Part shown: positions 39,771-48,790 of the stretch, piece by piece
Layout of the letters: each line of letters starts with the position of its first letter
Numbering within the stretch: position 1 is the first letter of the stretch
Source of the DNA: Mesorhizobium sp. M9A.F.Ca.ET.002.03.1.2
GTDB taxonomy: Bacteria > Pseudomonadota > Alphaproteobacteria > Rhizobiales > Rhizobiaceae
Assembly: GCF_003952365.1 (NCBI RefSeq)
Contig: NZ_CP034443.1
Coordinates: 3,837,001 to 3,901,000 of the forward strand
Length of the DNA stretch: 64,000 nucleotides
Reading direction: 5' to 3'
Made by a program: the position numbers and the translations under genes
The notes under the pieces: generated by a model
What the model saw: only the letters and a program-made list of their open reading frames with translations
Database searches by the model: none
Told to the model about the DNA's origin: nothing

Positions 39771-42416
39771 TCACGCCAGAGTGCGCTCGACGATATCGCG
39801 CAAATCGGCCGACAGGTTCTCGGCATTGGCAATCGACAGCAGCGCTTCCCTTGCCTTGGCCTGACGGATGGGTTCGAGCGAGCGCCATGATCTGAGAGCC
39901 GTCGCCAGCCTGGCAGCCACCTGCGGGTTACGCTTTTCGACCTGCAGGACCGTCTCGACGAAAAACCGGTAGCCTACGCCGTCGGCGCGATGGAAGCCGG
40001 TCTGGTTGGCGCTGGAAAACGTGCCGACAAGCGAGCGCACCCGGTTCGGGTTGGCCATTGAGAAGGCCGGGTGGCCGGTCAGGGCGCGCACCGCATCGAC
40101 AGTTTGCAGGCCGGGCACGCTGGCCTGGATTTGGAACCATTTGTCCATCACCAGCGGGTCTGCGGCATATTTCGCTTCGAAGTCGGCCAGCGCCTTGACC
40201 GTCTCGGGCGAACCGCTGTGGCGGAGCGCAAGCACGGTTAGCGCGGCGGCGCGGTCCGTCATGTTGGTCGCCGACTGGAAATGCCGGGCCGCAAGCGCGG
40301 CACCTCCCGGCAGCAGCGAGAGATAGTCGAGCAAGGTGTTGCGCAGCGCCCTGCGCCCTGCGCTCGCCGCGTCCGGACTGAACGGACCATTATCGCCGAG
40401 GCGATCGTAGAGGCGGAGGAATATCTCCCGGTTGGCCTCGGCGATCGCGGCCGCCAGCGCCTCACGGCCCGAAAAAATCGCATCGGGGTCGATGTTCTTG
40501 CCGATGTCACGGGCGATATCGGCTTCGCTCGGAAGCGCCAGGGCCAGCGCCCGATAGGCCGGTTCGAGTGTCTCGTCGCCGGCTATCTTGCCGGCAAGGT
40601 CTGTCAGCCGTGATGCGAAACCAGGCTGCTTGCCGCCAAGGACCTGACGGAAGGCTGATATCAGCGCGTCGGTCAAAAGCGTGTTGAACGCCTGCCAGCG
40701 CGCGAAGGCGTCGCTGTCATGGCCGGCAAGGAAGAACTGATCATCGGCCTTCTGCTCGACCGAAAGCGTCACCGGCGCCGAGAAACCGCGGTTGAGCGAT
40801 ATCGCCGGGCGCTCAGTGACGCCCGAAAAGCGCACCATGTGCCGGCGCTTGCGAATATGGATGACGCCGTCCTCGACGCTGGCGCCCTCGACGCCGCTAT
40901 AGGCTATCGCTTTGCCGTCGGTGCCGACCAGGCCGAAGGCGAGCGGAATGTGCATCAGCCGCTTGCGGCTTTCGGACGGCGTCGGCGGCACCGACTGCTC
41001 GATCTCAAGCGTGAATTCCTGCGCTGCCGCATTGTGCGTCGAACTGATCGTCAGATTGGGCGTGCCCGCCTGATGGTACCAGAGCGAAAATTGTGACAGG
41101 TCGCGGCCGGACACATCCTCGAACACCTTGATGAAATCCTCGATCGTCGCAGCCTCGCCGTCATGGCGCTCGAAATAGAGGTCCATGCCGGCGCGGAACG
41201 CCTTGGCGCCGAGAATGGTGCGAATCATGCGCACCACTTCCGAGCCCTTTTCGTAAACCGTCGCCGTGTAGAAGTTATTGATCTCGCGGTAGCGGCGCGG
41301 CCGCACCGGATGCGCCAGCGGTCCCTGGTCCTCGGGAAACTGATGCGCCCGCAATGTGCGCACTTCGGCAATGCGTTTCACCGCTCGCGACCGCTGGTCG
41401 GCGGAGAATTCGTGATCGCGGAAAACCGTCAGCCCTTCCTTCAGGCAAAGCTGGAACCAGTCGCGGCAAGTGATTCTGTTGCCAGTCCAATTGTGGAAAT
41501 ACTCATGTGCGATGATCGCCTCGATATTGGCGAAATCGGCGTCCGTCGCAGTCTCCTGGTCGGCCAGGACATATTTGTCGTTGAAGATGTTGAGACCCTT
41601 GTTCTCCATCGCGCCCATGTTGAAATCGGACACGGCGACGATGTTGAAGACGTCGAGGTCGTATTCGCGGCCGAACGCCTCCTCGTCCCATTTCATCGAC
41701 CGTTTCAGGGCATCCATGGCGTAACCGGCGAGCATTTCCTTGCCCGGCTCGACATAGATGCCGAGCTCGACCTTGCGGCCGGATAGCGTGACGAAGCTGT
41801 CGTCGACTTTGCCGAGAGTGCCCGCCACCAGGGCGAACAGATAGGACGGCTTGGGGAAGGGGTCGTGCCAGACTGCATAGTGCCAGCCGTCGGCAAGTTC
41901 GCCGCTGCCCGCCGGGTTGCCGTTGGAAAGAAGCAGTGGCGCCTCGTTGTGCCGCGCCTCGATGCGCACCGTATAGACCGACAGGATATCGGGGCGGTCG
42001 AGAAAATAGGTGATCCGCCGAAAGCCCTCGGCCTCGCATTGCGTGCAATAGACGTTGCTGGAGCGATAGAGGCCCATCAGGGCTTCGTTTCGTGCCGGCG
42101 CCAGCTCGGTTTCGATCAGGAGCTGGAAGCGGGTTGCCGCGGGTGGCGCGGTGATCGTCAGCTGATCGGGCGTGGCAAAAAAATCCGCCGGCGCGAGTGT
42201 CTGGCCGTCGATTGCGATGCGGTTGAGCGTCAGGCCATCGCCGTCCAGCACCAGCGGCACAGACGCCGCCATGCCGTCGCGGCGTTCGACCGTCAGCACG
42301 GCGGTGACGCGTGTGGCTTCTGGCGACAGGCGGAAAGTCAGGCTGGTTTCCGGAATGAGATAGTCGTTGGGGCGATAGTCTTCGAGCTTGAAGACCTGGC
42401 CGGTGTCAGTGCGCAT
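39771..42416 (-). CDS. pepN: Aminopeptidase N (M1 family zinc metallopeptidase)
   Basis: The 881-residue protein matches bacterial PepN. It has the exopeptidase motif GAMENKG and the zinc site His304-Glu305-Tyr-Phe-His308 with Glu327 (HEYFHNW...CLKEG). An N-terminal beta domain and the long C-terminal helical domains typical of E. coli-type PepN flank it. The enzyme trims N-terminal residues from peptides in the cytosol. It is monocistronic, convergent with the acyltransferase gene and divergent from the molybdopterin enzyme gene. Confidence 0.95.
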   Translation of the reverse strand: MRTDTGQVFKLEDYRPNDYLIPETSLTFRLSPEATRVTAVLTVERRDGMAASVPLVLDGDGLTLNRIAIDGQTLAPADFFATPDQLTITAPPAATRFQLLIETELAPARNEALMGLYRSSNVYCTQCEAEGFRRITYFLDRPDILSVYTVRIEARHNEAPLLLSNGNPAGSGELADGWHYAVWHDPFPKPSYLFALVAGTLGKVDDSFVTLSGRKVELGIYVEPGKEMLAGYAMDALKRSMKWDEEAFGREYDLDVFNIVAVSDFNMGAMENKGLNIFNDKYVLADQETATDADFANIEAIIAHEYFHNWTGNRITCRDWFQLCLKEGLTVFRDHEFSADQRSRAVKRIAEVRTLRAHQFPEDQGPLAHPVRPRRYREINNFYTATVYEKGSEVVRMIRTILGAKAFRAGMDLYFERHDGEAATIEDFIKVFEDVSGRDLSQFSLWYHQAGTPNLTISSTHNAAAQEFTLEIEQSVPPTPSESRKRLMHIPLAFGLVGTDGKAIAYSGVEGASVEDGVIHIRKRRHMVRFSGVTERPAISLNRGFSAPVTLSVEQKADDQFFLAGHDSDAFARWQAFNTLLTDALISAFRQVLGGKQPGFASRLTDLAGKIAGDETLEPAYRALALALPSEADIARDIGKNIDPDAIFSGREALAAAIAEANREIFLRLYDRLGDNGPFSPDAASAGRRALRNTLLDYLSLLPGGAALAARHFQSATNMTDRAAALTVLALRHSGSPETVKALADFEAKYAADPLVMDKWFQIQASVPGLQTVDAVRALTGHPAFSMANPNRVRSLVGTFSSANQTGFHRADGVGYRFFVETVLQVEKRNPQVAARLATALRSWRSLEPIRQAKAREALLSIANAENLSADLRDIVERTLA

Positions 42417-42571
42417 TCCGTGGGGTTTCCTGTCGATTCCCGCAGCGGCAGATGGGTCCGCTGGTCCAAAAAAATTCGAAGCCCGCGCTCTTTACACGAA
42501 ACCGTCACTCGACAAAACTGGCGCAATGCCTATTTCAGGCACTCGTTCCCCATCATCATCGCGAGGTATCC

Positions 42572-44878
42572 ATGACCATCGTCACACCGAAATTCGGCAT
42601 GGGTGCCTCTGTGTTGCGTCGCGAGGATCAGGCCTTCATCAAGGGTCTCGGTCGCTATACGGACGACATCCAGCCGGCCGGCATCCTGCACGGCTATGTC
42701 CTGCGCTCGCCGGTGGCCAAGGCAAGCTTCACCGTCGGTTCGACCGAGGCGGCCAAGGCAGCACCCGGCGTCCATCTGGTACTGACCGGTGCGGACCTTG
42801 CTCATCTCGGCGATCTGAAATCCGGCGTCATGCAGAGGCAGCCCGACGGCACCAAGGCGCCGACCCGTGACATTCCGGTCCTTTGCCGCGACCGGGTCAA
42901 TTATGTCGGCGATGCCGTCGCATTCGTCGTCGCCGACAGCCGCGCCCTGGCACAGGACGCGGCCGAGCTGATCGAGGTCGATTACGATGGCGAGGATGCC
43001 GCGTCCGGCACCGCCACGGCGCTTGACGAAGGCACGCCGCTGGTCTGGCCGGAACTCGGCTCTAACCGCGCCTTCAGCTACCACATCGGCGACAAGGCGA
43101 AGACGACGGCGGCATTCGCCAGCTCTGCGCATGTCACCCGCATCGAATTCATCAACAACCGACTGATCTGCAACTACATGGAGCCGCGCTCGGCGATCGG
43201 CGAGTGGAACACGCAAGAGAACCGCTTCGTGCTGACGACGGGATCGCAGGGCGTGCATTCCATGCAGTCGATCCTCGCTGACGTCTTCAAGATCAAGAAG
43301 GACCAGTTGCGCATCATCACGCCGGATGTCGGCGGCGGCTTCGGGCCGAAAAGCTTCGTCTATCGCGAGCATCCGCTGGTGCTCGAGGCCGCCAGGCGCC
43401 TAGGCCGTCCAGTCAAATGGGCCGGCGACCGCACCGAGCATTTCCTCACCGATGCGCAAGGCCGCGACAATGTCGTAACGGCAGAAATGGCGATGGATAA
43501 GGACGGCCGCTTCCTCGGCATGAAGGTCGATCTTCTCGCCAATATCGGCGCCTATGTCTCGCAATATGGCCCGTTCATCCCCTATATCGGCGTCACCATG
43601 TCGACCGGCGTCTACGACATCCAGGCGCTCGACGTTTCGGTGACCGGCCTCTACACCAACACCTGCCCGGTCGACGCCTATCGCGGCGCCGGCCGGCCGG
43701 AAGCGGCATTCCTGCTGGAAAAGCTCGTCGATGCCTGCGCCCACGATCTGGGCCTTCCCGTCGAAGAGATCCGCCGGCGCAATTTCATTCGACCAAACCA
43801 GTTTCCCTATCGCACGCAGACCGGCCGCCTGTACGACACCGGCGAATTCGCAGGCCATATGGACCGCGCCATCGAACAGGCGGAATGGACCGCGTTCCCG
43901 GAGCGGCTGGCGCGGTCGAAGGCTGAAGGAAAGATCCGCGGCATCGGCATGGCGACCTATATCGAGGCCTGTGCCTTTCCGGGCTCTGAACCGGCCTTTG
44001 TCGAATTGAACGGCGACGGCACGGTGACGCTGAAGATCGGCACTCAGACCAACGGGCAGGGACACGCGACCGCCTATGCGCAGTTCCTTTCGGAAAAGCT
44101 TCATCTCGACATCGACAAGATCCATGTCCGCCAGGGCGACACCGACGACCTGAAGGCCGGCGGCGGCACCGGCGGCTCGCGCTCCATTCCCCTTGGCGGT
44201 GTATCAGCTTCTCGCGCGGGCGAGGATCTGGCCAACAAGATCAAGCGCATCGCCGCGGATGAACTGGAAGCCTCGGCCGGCGACATCGAATTGTCCAACG
44301 GCGTTGCCCGCATCGTCGGCACCGACCGCACCATCGATTTTTCCAGCATCGCCAAGGCCGCCAAGGACCCGGACGATCTCAAAGGCTTTGGCGAGTTCGT
44401 GCAGGACGAATGCACCTATCCGAACGGCACCCACATCTGCGAGGTCGAGATCGATCCCGACACCGGCACGACGGAGATCGTCCGCTACACGATTGTCGAC
44501 GATTTCGGCGTCACGGTGAATCCGATCCTGCTGGCCGGCCAGGTGCATGGCGGCGTCGTCCAGGGCATCGGCCAGGCGCTGACCGAAAACACGGTCTATG
44601 GCGAGGACGGGCAGCTCCTGACAGCGAGCTTCATGGACTATGCCATGCCGCGCGCCGACGATTTCCCGTTCTTCCATTTCGAGACCCGCAACGTGCCATC
44701 GACCACCAATGCTCTGGGCATCAAGGGCGCCGGTGAGGCCGGCACGATCGGGGCGACGCCGGCCGCGCTCAATGCGGTGACCGATGCGCTCTATCGCGCC
44801 TACGGCATCAAACACATCGACATGCCGGCGACGCCGGCACGCATCTGGGCAGCGATCCAGGAAGCCGCGAGACCATGA
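42572..44878 (+). CDS. Xanthine dehydrogenase/CO dehydrogenase-type molybdopterin-binding subunit (orphan, form II)
   Basis: From ATG 42572 (GAGG upstream) the protein has 768 residues and matches the large subunit of the xanthine oxidase family: FIKGLGRYTDDI at the start, PDVGGGFGPKSFVYREH, the active-site loop AYRGAGRPEA, and GAGEAGTIGATPAALNAV with the likely catalytic Glu. The loop is the AYRGAGR form, not the AYRCSFR of true CO dehydrogenase, so it is a 'form II' enzyme of unknown substrate. No small Fe-S or medium FAD subunit genes are adjacent. Its stop codon falls in a repeat element. Confidence 0.88.
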   Translation: MTIVTPKFGMGASVLRREDQAFIKGLGRYTDDIQPAGILHGYVLRSPVAKASFTVGSTEAAKAAPGVHLVLTGADLAHLGDLKSGVMQRQPDGTKAPTRDIPVLCRDRVNYVGDAVAFVVADSRALAQDAAELIEVDYDGEDAASGTATALDEGTPLVWPELGSNRAFSYHIGDKAKTTAAFASSAHVTRIEFINNRLICNYMEPRSAIGEWNTQENRFVLTTGSQGVHSMQSILADVFKIKKDQLRIITPDVGGGFGPKSFVYREHPLVLEAARRLGRPVKWAGDRTEHFLTDAQGRDNVVTAEMAMDKDGRFLGMKVDLLANIGAYVSQYGPFIPYIGVTMSTGVYDIQALDVSVTGLYTNTCPVDAYRGAGRPEAAFLLEKLVDACAHDLGLPVEEIRRRNFIRPNQFPYRTQTGRLYDTGEFAGHMDRAIEQAEWTAFPERLARSKAEGKIRGIGMATYIEACAFPGSEPAFVELNGDGTVTLKIGTQTNGQGHATAYAQFLSEKLHLDIDKIHVRQGDTDDLKAGGGTGGSRSIPLGGVSASRAGEDLANKIKRIAADELEASAGDIELSNGVARIVGTDRTIDFSSIAKAAKDPDDLKGFGEFVQDECTYPNGTHICEVEIDPDTGTTEIVRYTIVDDFGVTVNPILLAGQVHGGVVQGIGQALTENTVYGEDGQLLTASFMDYAMPRADDFPFFHFETRNVPSTTNALGIKGAGEAGTIGATPAALNAVTDALYRAYGIKHIDMPATPARIWAAIQEAARP

Positions 44879-44950
44879 TCCCGAACCGACGGTCCGCGTC
44901 AGCGAAAAGTGGAATCCGGTTTTCAAAAAAGATATTGGTCAAACAAGCGG
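44873..44950. repeat. Intergenic repeat with CCATGATCC start and GGTCAAAC end
   Basis: Begins CCATGATCCCGAA at the stop of the molybdopterin enzyme gene and runs through GAAAAGTGGAATCCGGTTTTC to GGTCAAACAAG. The same start and end occur at 56021-56065, where the element is shorter and perfectly palindromic at its ends. Confidence 0.6.
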
Positions 44951-44993
44951 TTAGAACCCTGTCTCGATTCTGTCGGGATGGATCAGGCTCGAA

Positions 44994-45944
44994 GTGACAA
45001 CAGCAGACCATCGCGGCGGGCACAATACGCTCACCGGCATCATGCTCAAGATCGTGTCGGTGGCGGTCTTTGTCGGCATGTCGTCCTGCATCAAGGCGGC
45101 GGGAACGGTGCCGGCGGGCCAGATCGTCTTCTTCCGTTCCTTCTTCGCCATCTTTCCGGTCATCGTGTTCCTCGCCTTCCAGGGAAAGCTTGGCACCGCG
45201 TTTTCGACCAAGCGGCCGCTCAGCCACATTGCGCGCGGCGTCGTCGGCGTCTGCGCCATGGGCCTCGGCTTCTTCGCGCTGACACGGCTGCCGCTGCCCG
45301 AAGCGATCACGCTGAATTACGCACAGCCGCTGCTGGTGGTGGTGTTCAGTTCGATCTTCCTCGGCGAAGTCATCCGCGTCTATCGCTGGAGCGCGGTTGC
45401 GGTCGGACTGGTCGGCGTGCTGATCATCTCATGGCCGGAACTGACGCTGCTGAGCTCGGACGCGGCGCTCGGCGATCAGGAGGTGCTCGGCGTCATCGCC
45501 GCGCTGGTCGCGGCAGCGATCTCGGCCGTCGCCATGCTGCTGGTGCGCAATCTCGTCCAGAGCGAGCCGACGGCGACCATCGTGCTGTGGTTTTCGGTGA
45601 CGGCGAGCGTCTTGGCGCTGTTTTCGCTGCCGTTTGGCTGGCAGGCGCTGACGCCGGTGCAGGCGGGTCTTCTGGTCGCGGCCGGGTTTTGCGGCGGGCT
45701 CGCCCAGATTCTGATGACGGCAGCCTATCGCCATGCCGAGGCCTCGGTCGTGGCGCCGTTCGAATACACGTCGATGCTGCTCGGCATCGTCGTCGGCTAC
45801 CTCGCCTTCGGCGACGTCCCGACGGTTCATATGCTCATCGGCGGCTTGATCGTCGTCGCCGCCGGCATCTTCATCATCTGGCGCGAGCGCCAGCTCGGGC
45901 TGGAACGTGCCCGCACCCGCCAGGCGGCCCCGCCGCAAGGGTGA
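44994..45944 (+). CDS. EamA/DMT superfamily transporter
   Basis: The 316-residue protein has ten predicted membrane helices in two EamA repeats (around residues 15-145 and 165-300). Typical segments are IVFFRSFFAIFPVIVFLA, LPLPEAITLNYAQPLLVVVFSSIFLGE and VVAPFEYTSMLLGIVVGYLAFGD, each given here in part. It resembles exporters of amino acids or other metabolites; the substrate is unknown. The start is GTG 44994; an ATG at 45042 would remove only the charged N terminus. It is monocistronic. Confidence 0.88.
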   Translation: MTTADHRGGHNTLTGIMLKIVSVAVFVGMSSCIKAAGTVPAGQIVFFRSFFAIFPVIVFLAFQGKLGTAFSTKRPLSHIARGVVGVCAMGLGFFALTRLPLPEAITLNYAQPLLVVVFSSIFLGEVIRVYRWSAVAVGLVGVLIISWPELTLLSSDAALGDQEVLGVIAALVAAAISAVAMLLVRNLVQSEPTATIVLWFSVTASVLALFSLPFGWQALTPVQAGLLVAAGFCGGLAQILMTAAYRHAEASVVAPFEYTSMLLGIVVGYLAFGDVPTVHMLIGGLIVVAAGIFIIWRERQLGLERARTRQAAPPQG

Positions 45945-46055
45945 GGAGAAGTCCGCGCAGCGGACGGAAAGCCAATTGCTTGGCCTTCCCGACGACGAAC
46001 GCCCGGTGCGATAGCGAAGGGCCGGGTCAGAGCGTTCGCAATAAGAGCTTTCCGA

Positions 46056-46871
46056 TCACGGGGCCTTTGCCGCCCGCTCCTTCGCCAATCGGACCAGCAC
46101 AGTCCTTGTCTGCTCATCGGCGGGGAAAAAGGATTCGATCGCCAGTTCCGACAGCGTCACGTCGAGCGGGGTGCCGAACACGGTGATGGTGCTGATGAAC
46201 GACAGCACGGCATCGCCATGAGCAAGCCGCAGCGGGTGCACGATCGCGTTCGGCTCGACCAGCACTGGCCGTCCGCCTTTCAGGCCGGACGGGTAGGCCC
46301 GAAGCTCGCGTTCCAGTTCGACCAGAACCGGGTCGCCCGAGGCGTCGTTCTGGTGTTTCAGCCGGTCAAGAAGATGCGCGCGCCATTCGGCGAGGTTGAC
46401 GATGCGCGGCGCGACGCCACCTGGGTGCAGGCTGAGTCGCAGCACGTTGACCGGGGGCTTCAGCAAGGAGGGCTCGGCGACGTTGGCCAGGAACGGGCCG
46501 ATGGCGGCGTTCGGCGCAACCAGATTCCAGTGCCGGTCGACGGCGAGCGCCGGGAAGGGCTCGTGCCCCTTGAGCACGATCTCGACGGCGGCCATCGCCG
46601 GAGCCAGCGAGGCATCGGTGAGCGGACGCTCGCTGAAGTTAGGCGCAAAGCCCGCGGCCAGCAGGAGCTGGTTGCGCTGCCTCAGCGGGATCGAGAGCTG
46701 CTCGGCCAGATGCAGCACCATCTCGCGCGACGGTGCAGCGCGCCCGCTCTCCACGAAGCTCAGATGCCGCTGTGAGATTTCGGCTTCCATGGCGAGATCG
46801 AGCTGGGACATTCGTCGGCGTGTACGCCATTCGCGAATAAGGCTGCCGGCGGAGGTTTGGGCTGTCGTCAT
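46056..46871 (-). CDS. XRE-type regulator with MmyB-like ligand-binding domain
   Basis: From ATG 46871 the protein has 271 residues: an N-terminal Cro/CI helix-turn-helix (SLIREWRTRRRMSQLDLAMEAEISQRHLSFVESGR, in two overlapping helices) and a C-terminal MmyB-like domain (FPALAVDRHWNLVAPNAAI, SLHPGGVAPRIVNLAEW, IVHPLRLAHGDAVLSF). MmyB-type domains are thought to bind fatty-acid-like ligands in a PAS-like fold. The target genes are not evident; no enzyme gene is divergent from it. An open frame extends 12 codons upstream without a better start. Confidence 0.88.
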   Translation of the reverse strand: MTTAQTSAGSLIREWRTRRRMSQLDLAMEAEISQRHLSFVESGRAAPSREMVLHLAEQLSIPLRQRNQLLLAAGFAPNFSERPLTDASLAPAMAAVEIVLKGHEPFPALAVDRHWNLVAPNAAIGPFLANVAEPSLLKPPVNVLRLSLHPGGVAPRIVNLAEWRAHLLDRLKHQNDASGDPVLVELERELRAYPSGLKGGRPVLVEPNAIVHPLRLAHGDAVLSFISTITVFGTPLDVTLSELAIESFFPADEQTRTVLVRLAKERAAKAP

Positions 46872-46933
46872 GGGCGCATGACTAGGCCGGCCAGGGGAGC
46901 ATTTCAATTACCTGCGAAGTCATGCGGCACTTT

Positions 46934-46957
46934 CCTTCTCCGACAAGGGGGAGAAGG
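46934..46957 (-). terminator. Hairpin downstream of the uracil-DNA glycosylase gene
   Basis: CCTTCTCC / GGAGAAGG with an eight-base loop lies 20-40 bases past the glycosylase stop on the minus strand. No T run follows, so it may be a common intergenic palindrome instead. Confidence 0.4.
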
Positions 46958-46975
46958 GCGACCGCGTCCGCGCCC

Positions 46976-47860
46976 TCAACCCAGCGCCCGCAACTTCGTC
47001 TTCACTTCGAGGAAATCCCGCCACGCCAGCTTCTTGTGCGCGGGGGTTCTCAAGAGATAGGCCGGGTGCAGGGTCGGCATGGCGGGAATGGCAACGCCGG
47101 AGGCGGTCGTGTGGACGCGCCAATTGCCGCGTAGCCGCAGGATCCCTTCGGTGGTGTTGAGCAGGGTCTTTGCCGAGGGGCCACCCAGGTTGACCAGCAC
47201 CTTCGGATTGACCAGCTCGATCTGTCGTTCGATGAACGGCCGGCAGATCTCGGTCTCGTGCGGTGTCGGTGTGCGGTTGCCCGGCGGTCGCCAGGGGATG
47301 ACATTGGCGATGTAGGCCGATGTCCGGTCGAGGCCGATCGCGGCCAGTATCCGGTCGAGCAGCCGGCCGGAGCGGCCGACGAACGGCAATCCCTCGAGGT
47401 CCTCGTCGCGGCCGGGCGCCTCGCCGACCAGCATGACAGCGGCATTCGGATTGCCGTCGGCGAACACCAGGTTCTTGGCGGTGAATTTGAGGTTGCAGCC
47501 GTCGAATGCCGCCATGTGCTGGCGAAGCTCGTCCAGGGTCGTCGCCGTCGTCGCCAGTTGGCGCGCCAATGCCGCTTGGGCCTCGTCGGGCACCGTCGCG
47601 GTGGCAGGCTGCGCGCGCGCCGGTACCGCAACCGGCCTCTCGCTCATCTCGGCGCGTGACACGCTTGTCGAGCGTGGCAGTGCGGCGCTTCCACCCGTCG
47701 GCGGCGTAGCTGTCGCTGGCGCCTGCTCAGGCGGTTTTGACGCAACCTCGGCAAACCTGTTCACCGGCTCGTCTTCGAGCCCCTCGTCGACGCCCGCGCT
47801 GGCATAGAAGGCCAGCAGCTCGGCGATATCAGGTCGGTTGTCTCGGGAAACGGCAGTCAT
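46976..47860 (-). CDS. Family 4-like uracil-DNA glycosylase, apparently without the Fe-S cysteine set
   Basis: The 294-residue protein has a variable Pro/Ala-rich N terminus (to about residue 95) and a glycosylase domain with GEAPGRDED (146-154), IPWRPPGNRTPTP and HPAYLLR (265-271), the motifs of family 4/5 uracil-DNA glycosylases. It would remove uracil from DNA in base-excision repair. Family 4 enzymes hold a 4Fe-4S cluster with four cysteines; this protein has only Cys122 and Cys206. Related rhizobial proteins that I recall show the same GCNLKFTAKNLVFADG region, so the absence is probably a clade trait. It is transcribed alone. Confidence 0.85.
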   Translation of the reverse strand: MTAVSRDNRPDIAELLAFYASAGVDEGLEDEPVNRFAEVASKPPEQAPATATPPTGGSAALPRSTSVSRAEMSERPVAVPARAQPATATVPDEAQAALARQLATTATTLDELRQHMAAFDGCNLKFTAKNLVFADGNPNAAVMLVGEAPGRDEDLEGLPFVGRSGRLLDRILAAIGLDRTSAYIANVIPWRPPGNRTPTPHETEICRPFIERQIELVNPKVLVNLGGPSAKTLLNTTEGILRLRGNWRVHTTASGVAIPAMPTLHPAYLLRTPAHKKLAWRDFLEVKTKLRALG

Positions 47861-47897
47861 GCATTCACACTCGGCCGCGCGTCAGGAATTTGCAAGT

Positions 47898-48542
47898 TCA
47901 CCCCGTAGGAATCCGCGGATCCTGAACCAGATAAAACGTCCAGCGCGGCGTGTAGTCGGTGATCAGGAAAACGAAGTTCGCCGTCTTCAGCGGGTCGATC
48001 TTGCCGTTCCTGAACAGCAGCTGGTCATACGGTTCGAAATCGCGGTCAAAATCGGCAAAGCTGCTCGACCAGATATTATCAGGCTTCTTGTTGCGCTGAT
48101 CGAACGACAGGCCGTCGCCGAACACGCTCGGCTGGTCGAGCACCTCCTGGAGCTCGAACTGGAATTCGACCCAGGCCTGGCCGCTGTTGTTGAGCACGTC
48201 GATGCGCATATACATGAGGCCGTTGGCGAATTCCCCTGCCTTGCCGAAGGGCTGGATCGGCTTTGTCGTGCGGATGGTCAGCGTCACCGGCGTCGCCGAA
48301 TTTAGTTCTTCGGTGATGACAAGCGGGTTTTCCTTGGTTCCGATGCCCGAAGCGCCCGTGATGCGGAAGCCGCCGAGCTCATCGGAAAAGGAATACGCCC
48401 CGGCCGCCCAGACTTTTTGTGGATCGGCACTGGCGTCAACCGGCGCCAGCGGCGAAAAGGCCAAAAGGAGCGCCCGGCAAATCCGTCCGGGCGAGGAAAA
48501 AAAGCGCGTCGATGAAAAGCCGGTTGGCCCGTATATGCGCAT
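47898..48542 (-). CDS. Secreted protein of unknown function
   Basis: From ATG 48542 the protein has 214 residues with a probable signal peptide (hydrophobic ICRALLLAFSPLAPVDASA, cleavage near residue 39). The mature domain looks like a beta-rich fold (GGFRITGASGIGTKENPLVI, TPVTLTIRTTKPIQPFG, WVEFQFELQEVLDQPSVFGDG, each partial). No cysteines or catalytic motif are apparent in the mature part. I do not recognise a named domain. A longer frame from 48656 lacks a clean signal sequence. It lies 37 bases upstream of the glycosylase gene's start on the other side and is divergent from the ETF-QO gene. Confidence 0.65.
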   Translation of the reverse strand: MRIYGPTGFSSTRFFSSPGRICRALLLAFSPLAPVDASADPQKVWAAGAYSFSDELGGFRITGASGIGTKENPLVITEELNSATPVTLTIRTTKPIQPFGKAGEFANGLMYMRIDVLNNSGQAWVEFQFELQEVLDQPSVFGDGLSFDQRNKKPDNIWSSSFADFDRDFEPYDQLLFRNGKIDPLKTANFVFLITDYTPRWTFYLVQDPRIPTG

Positions 48543-48790
48543 GGCTCGAAGTATGGCCGATAAGCAAGCCGTCGAACAATTAAAAACGTGAGGCCGGCGG
48601 CTCTCCTTGGAATGGACCCGGCCTGGATCGATGTTCCGGCGGACTCCAAAACGCAATCTTGTAGTACGATGCGCGACTTTTTGACGAAATCGGCATTGTC
48701 ACGTCAGCGCCGGTTTCGCGTCGCGAATTGATGCGCTATGCAGCGGATAAGCCAGCAAGATGCGTAAATGCGGCAGCCAGTGAGGGGTTG

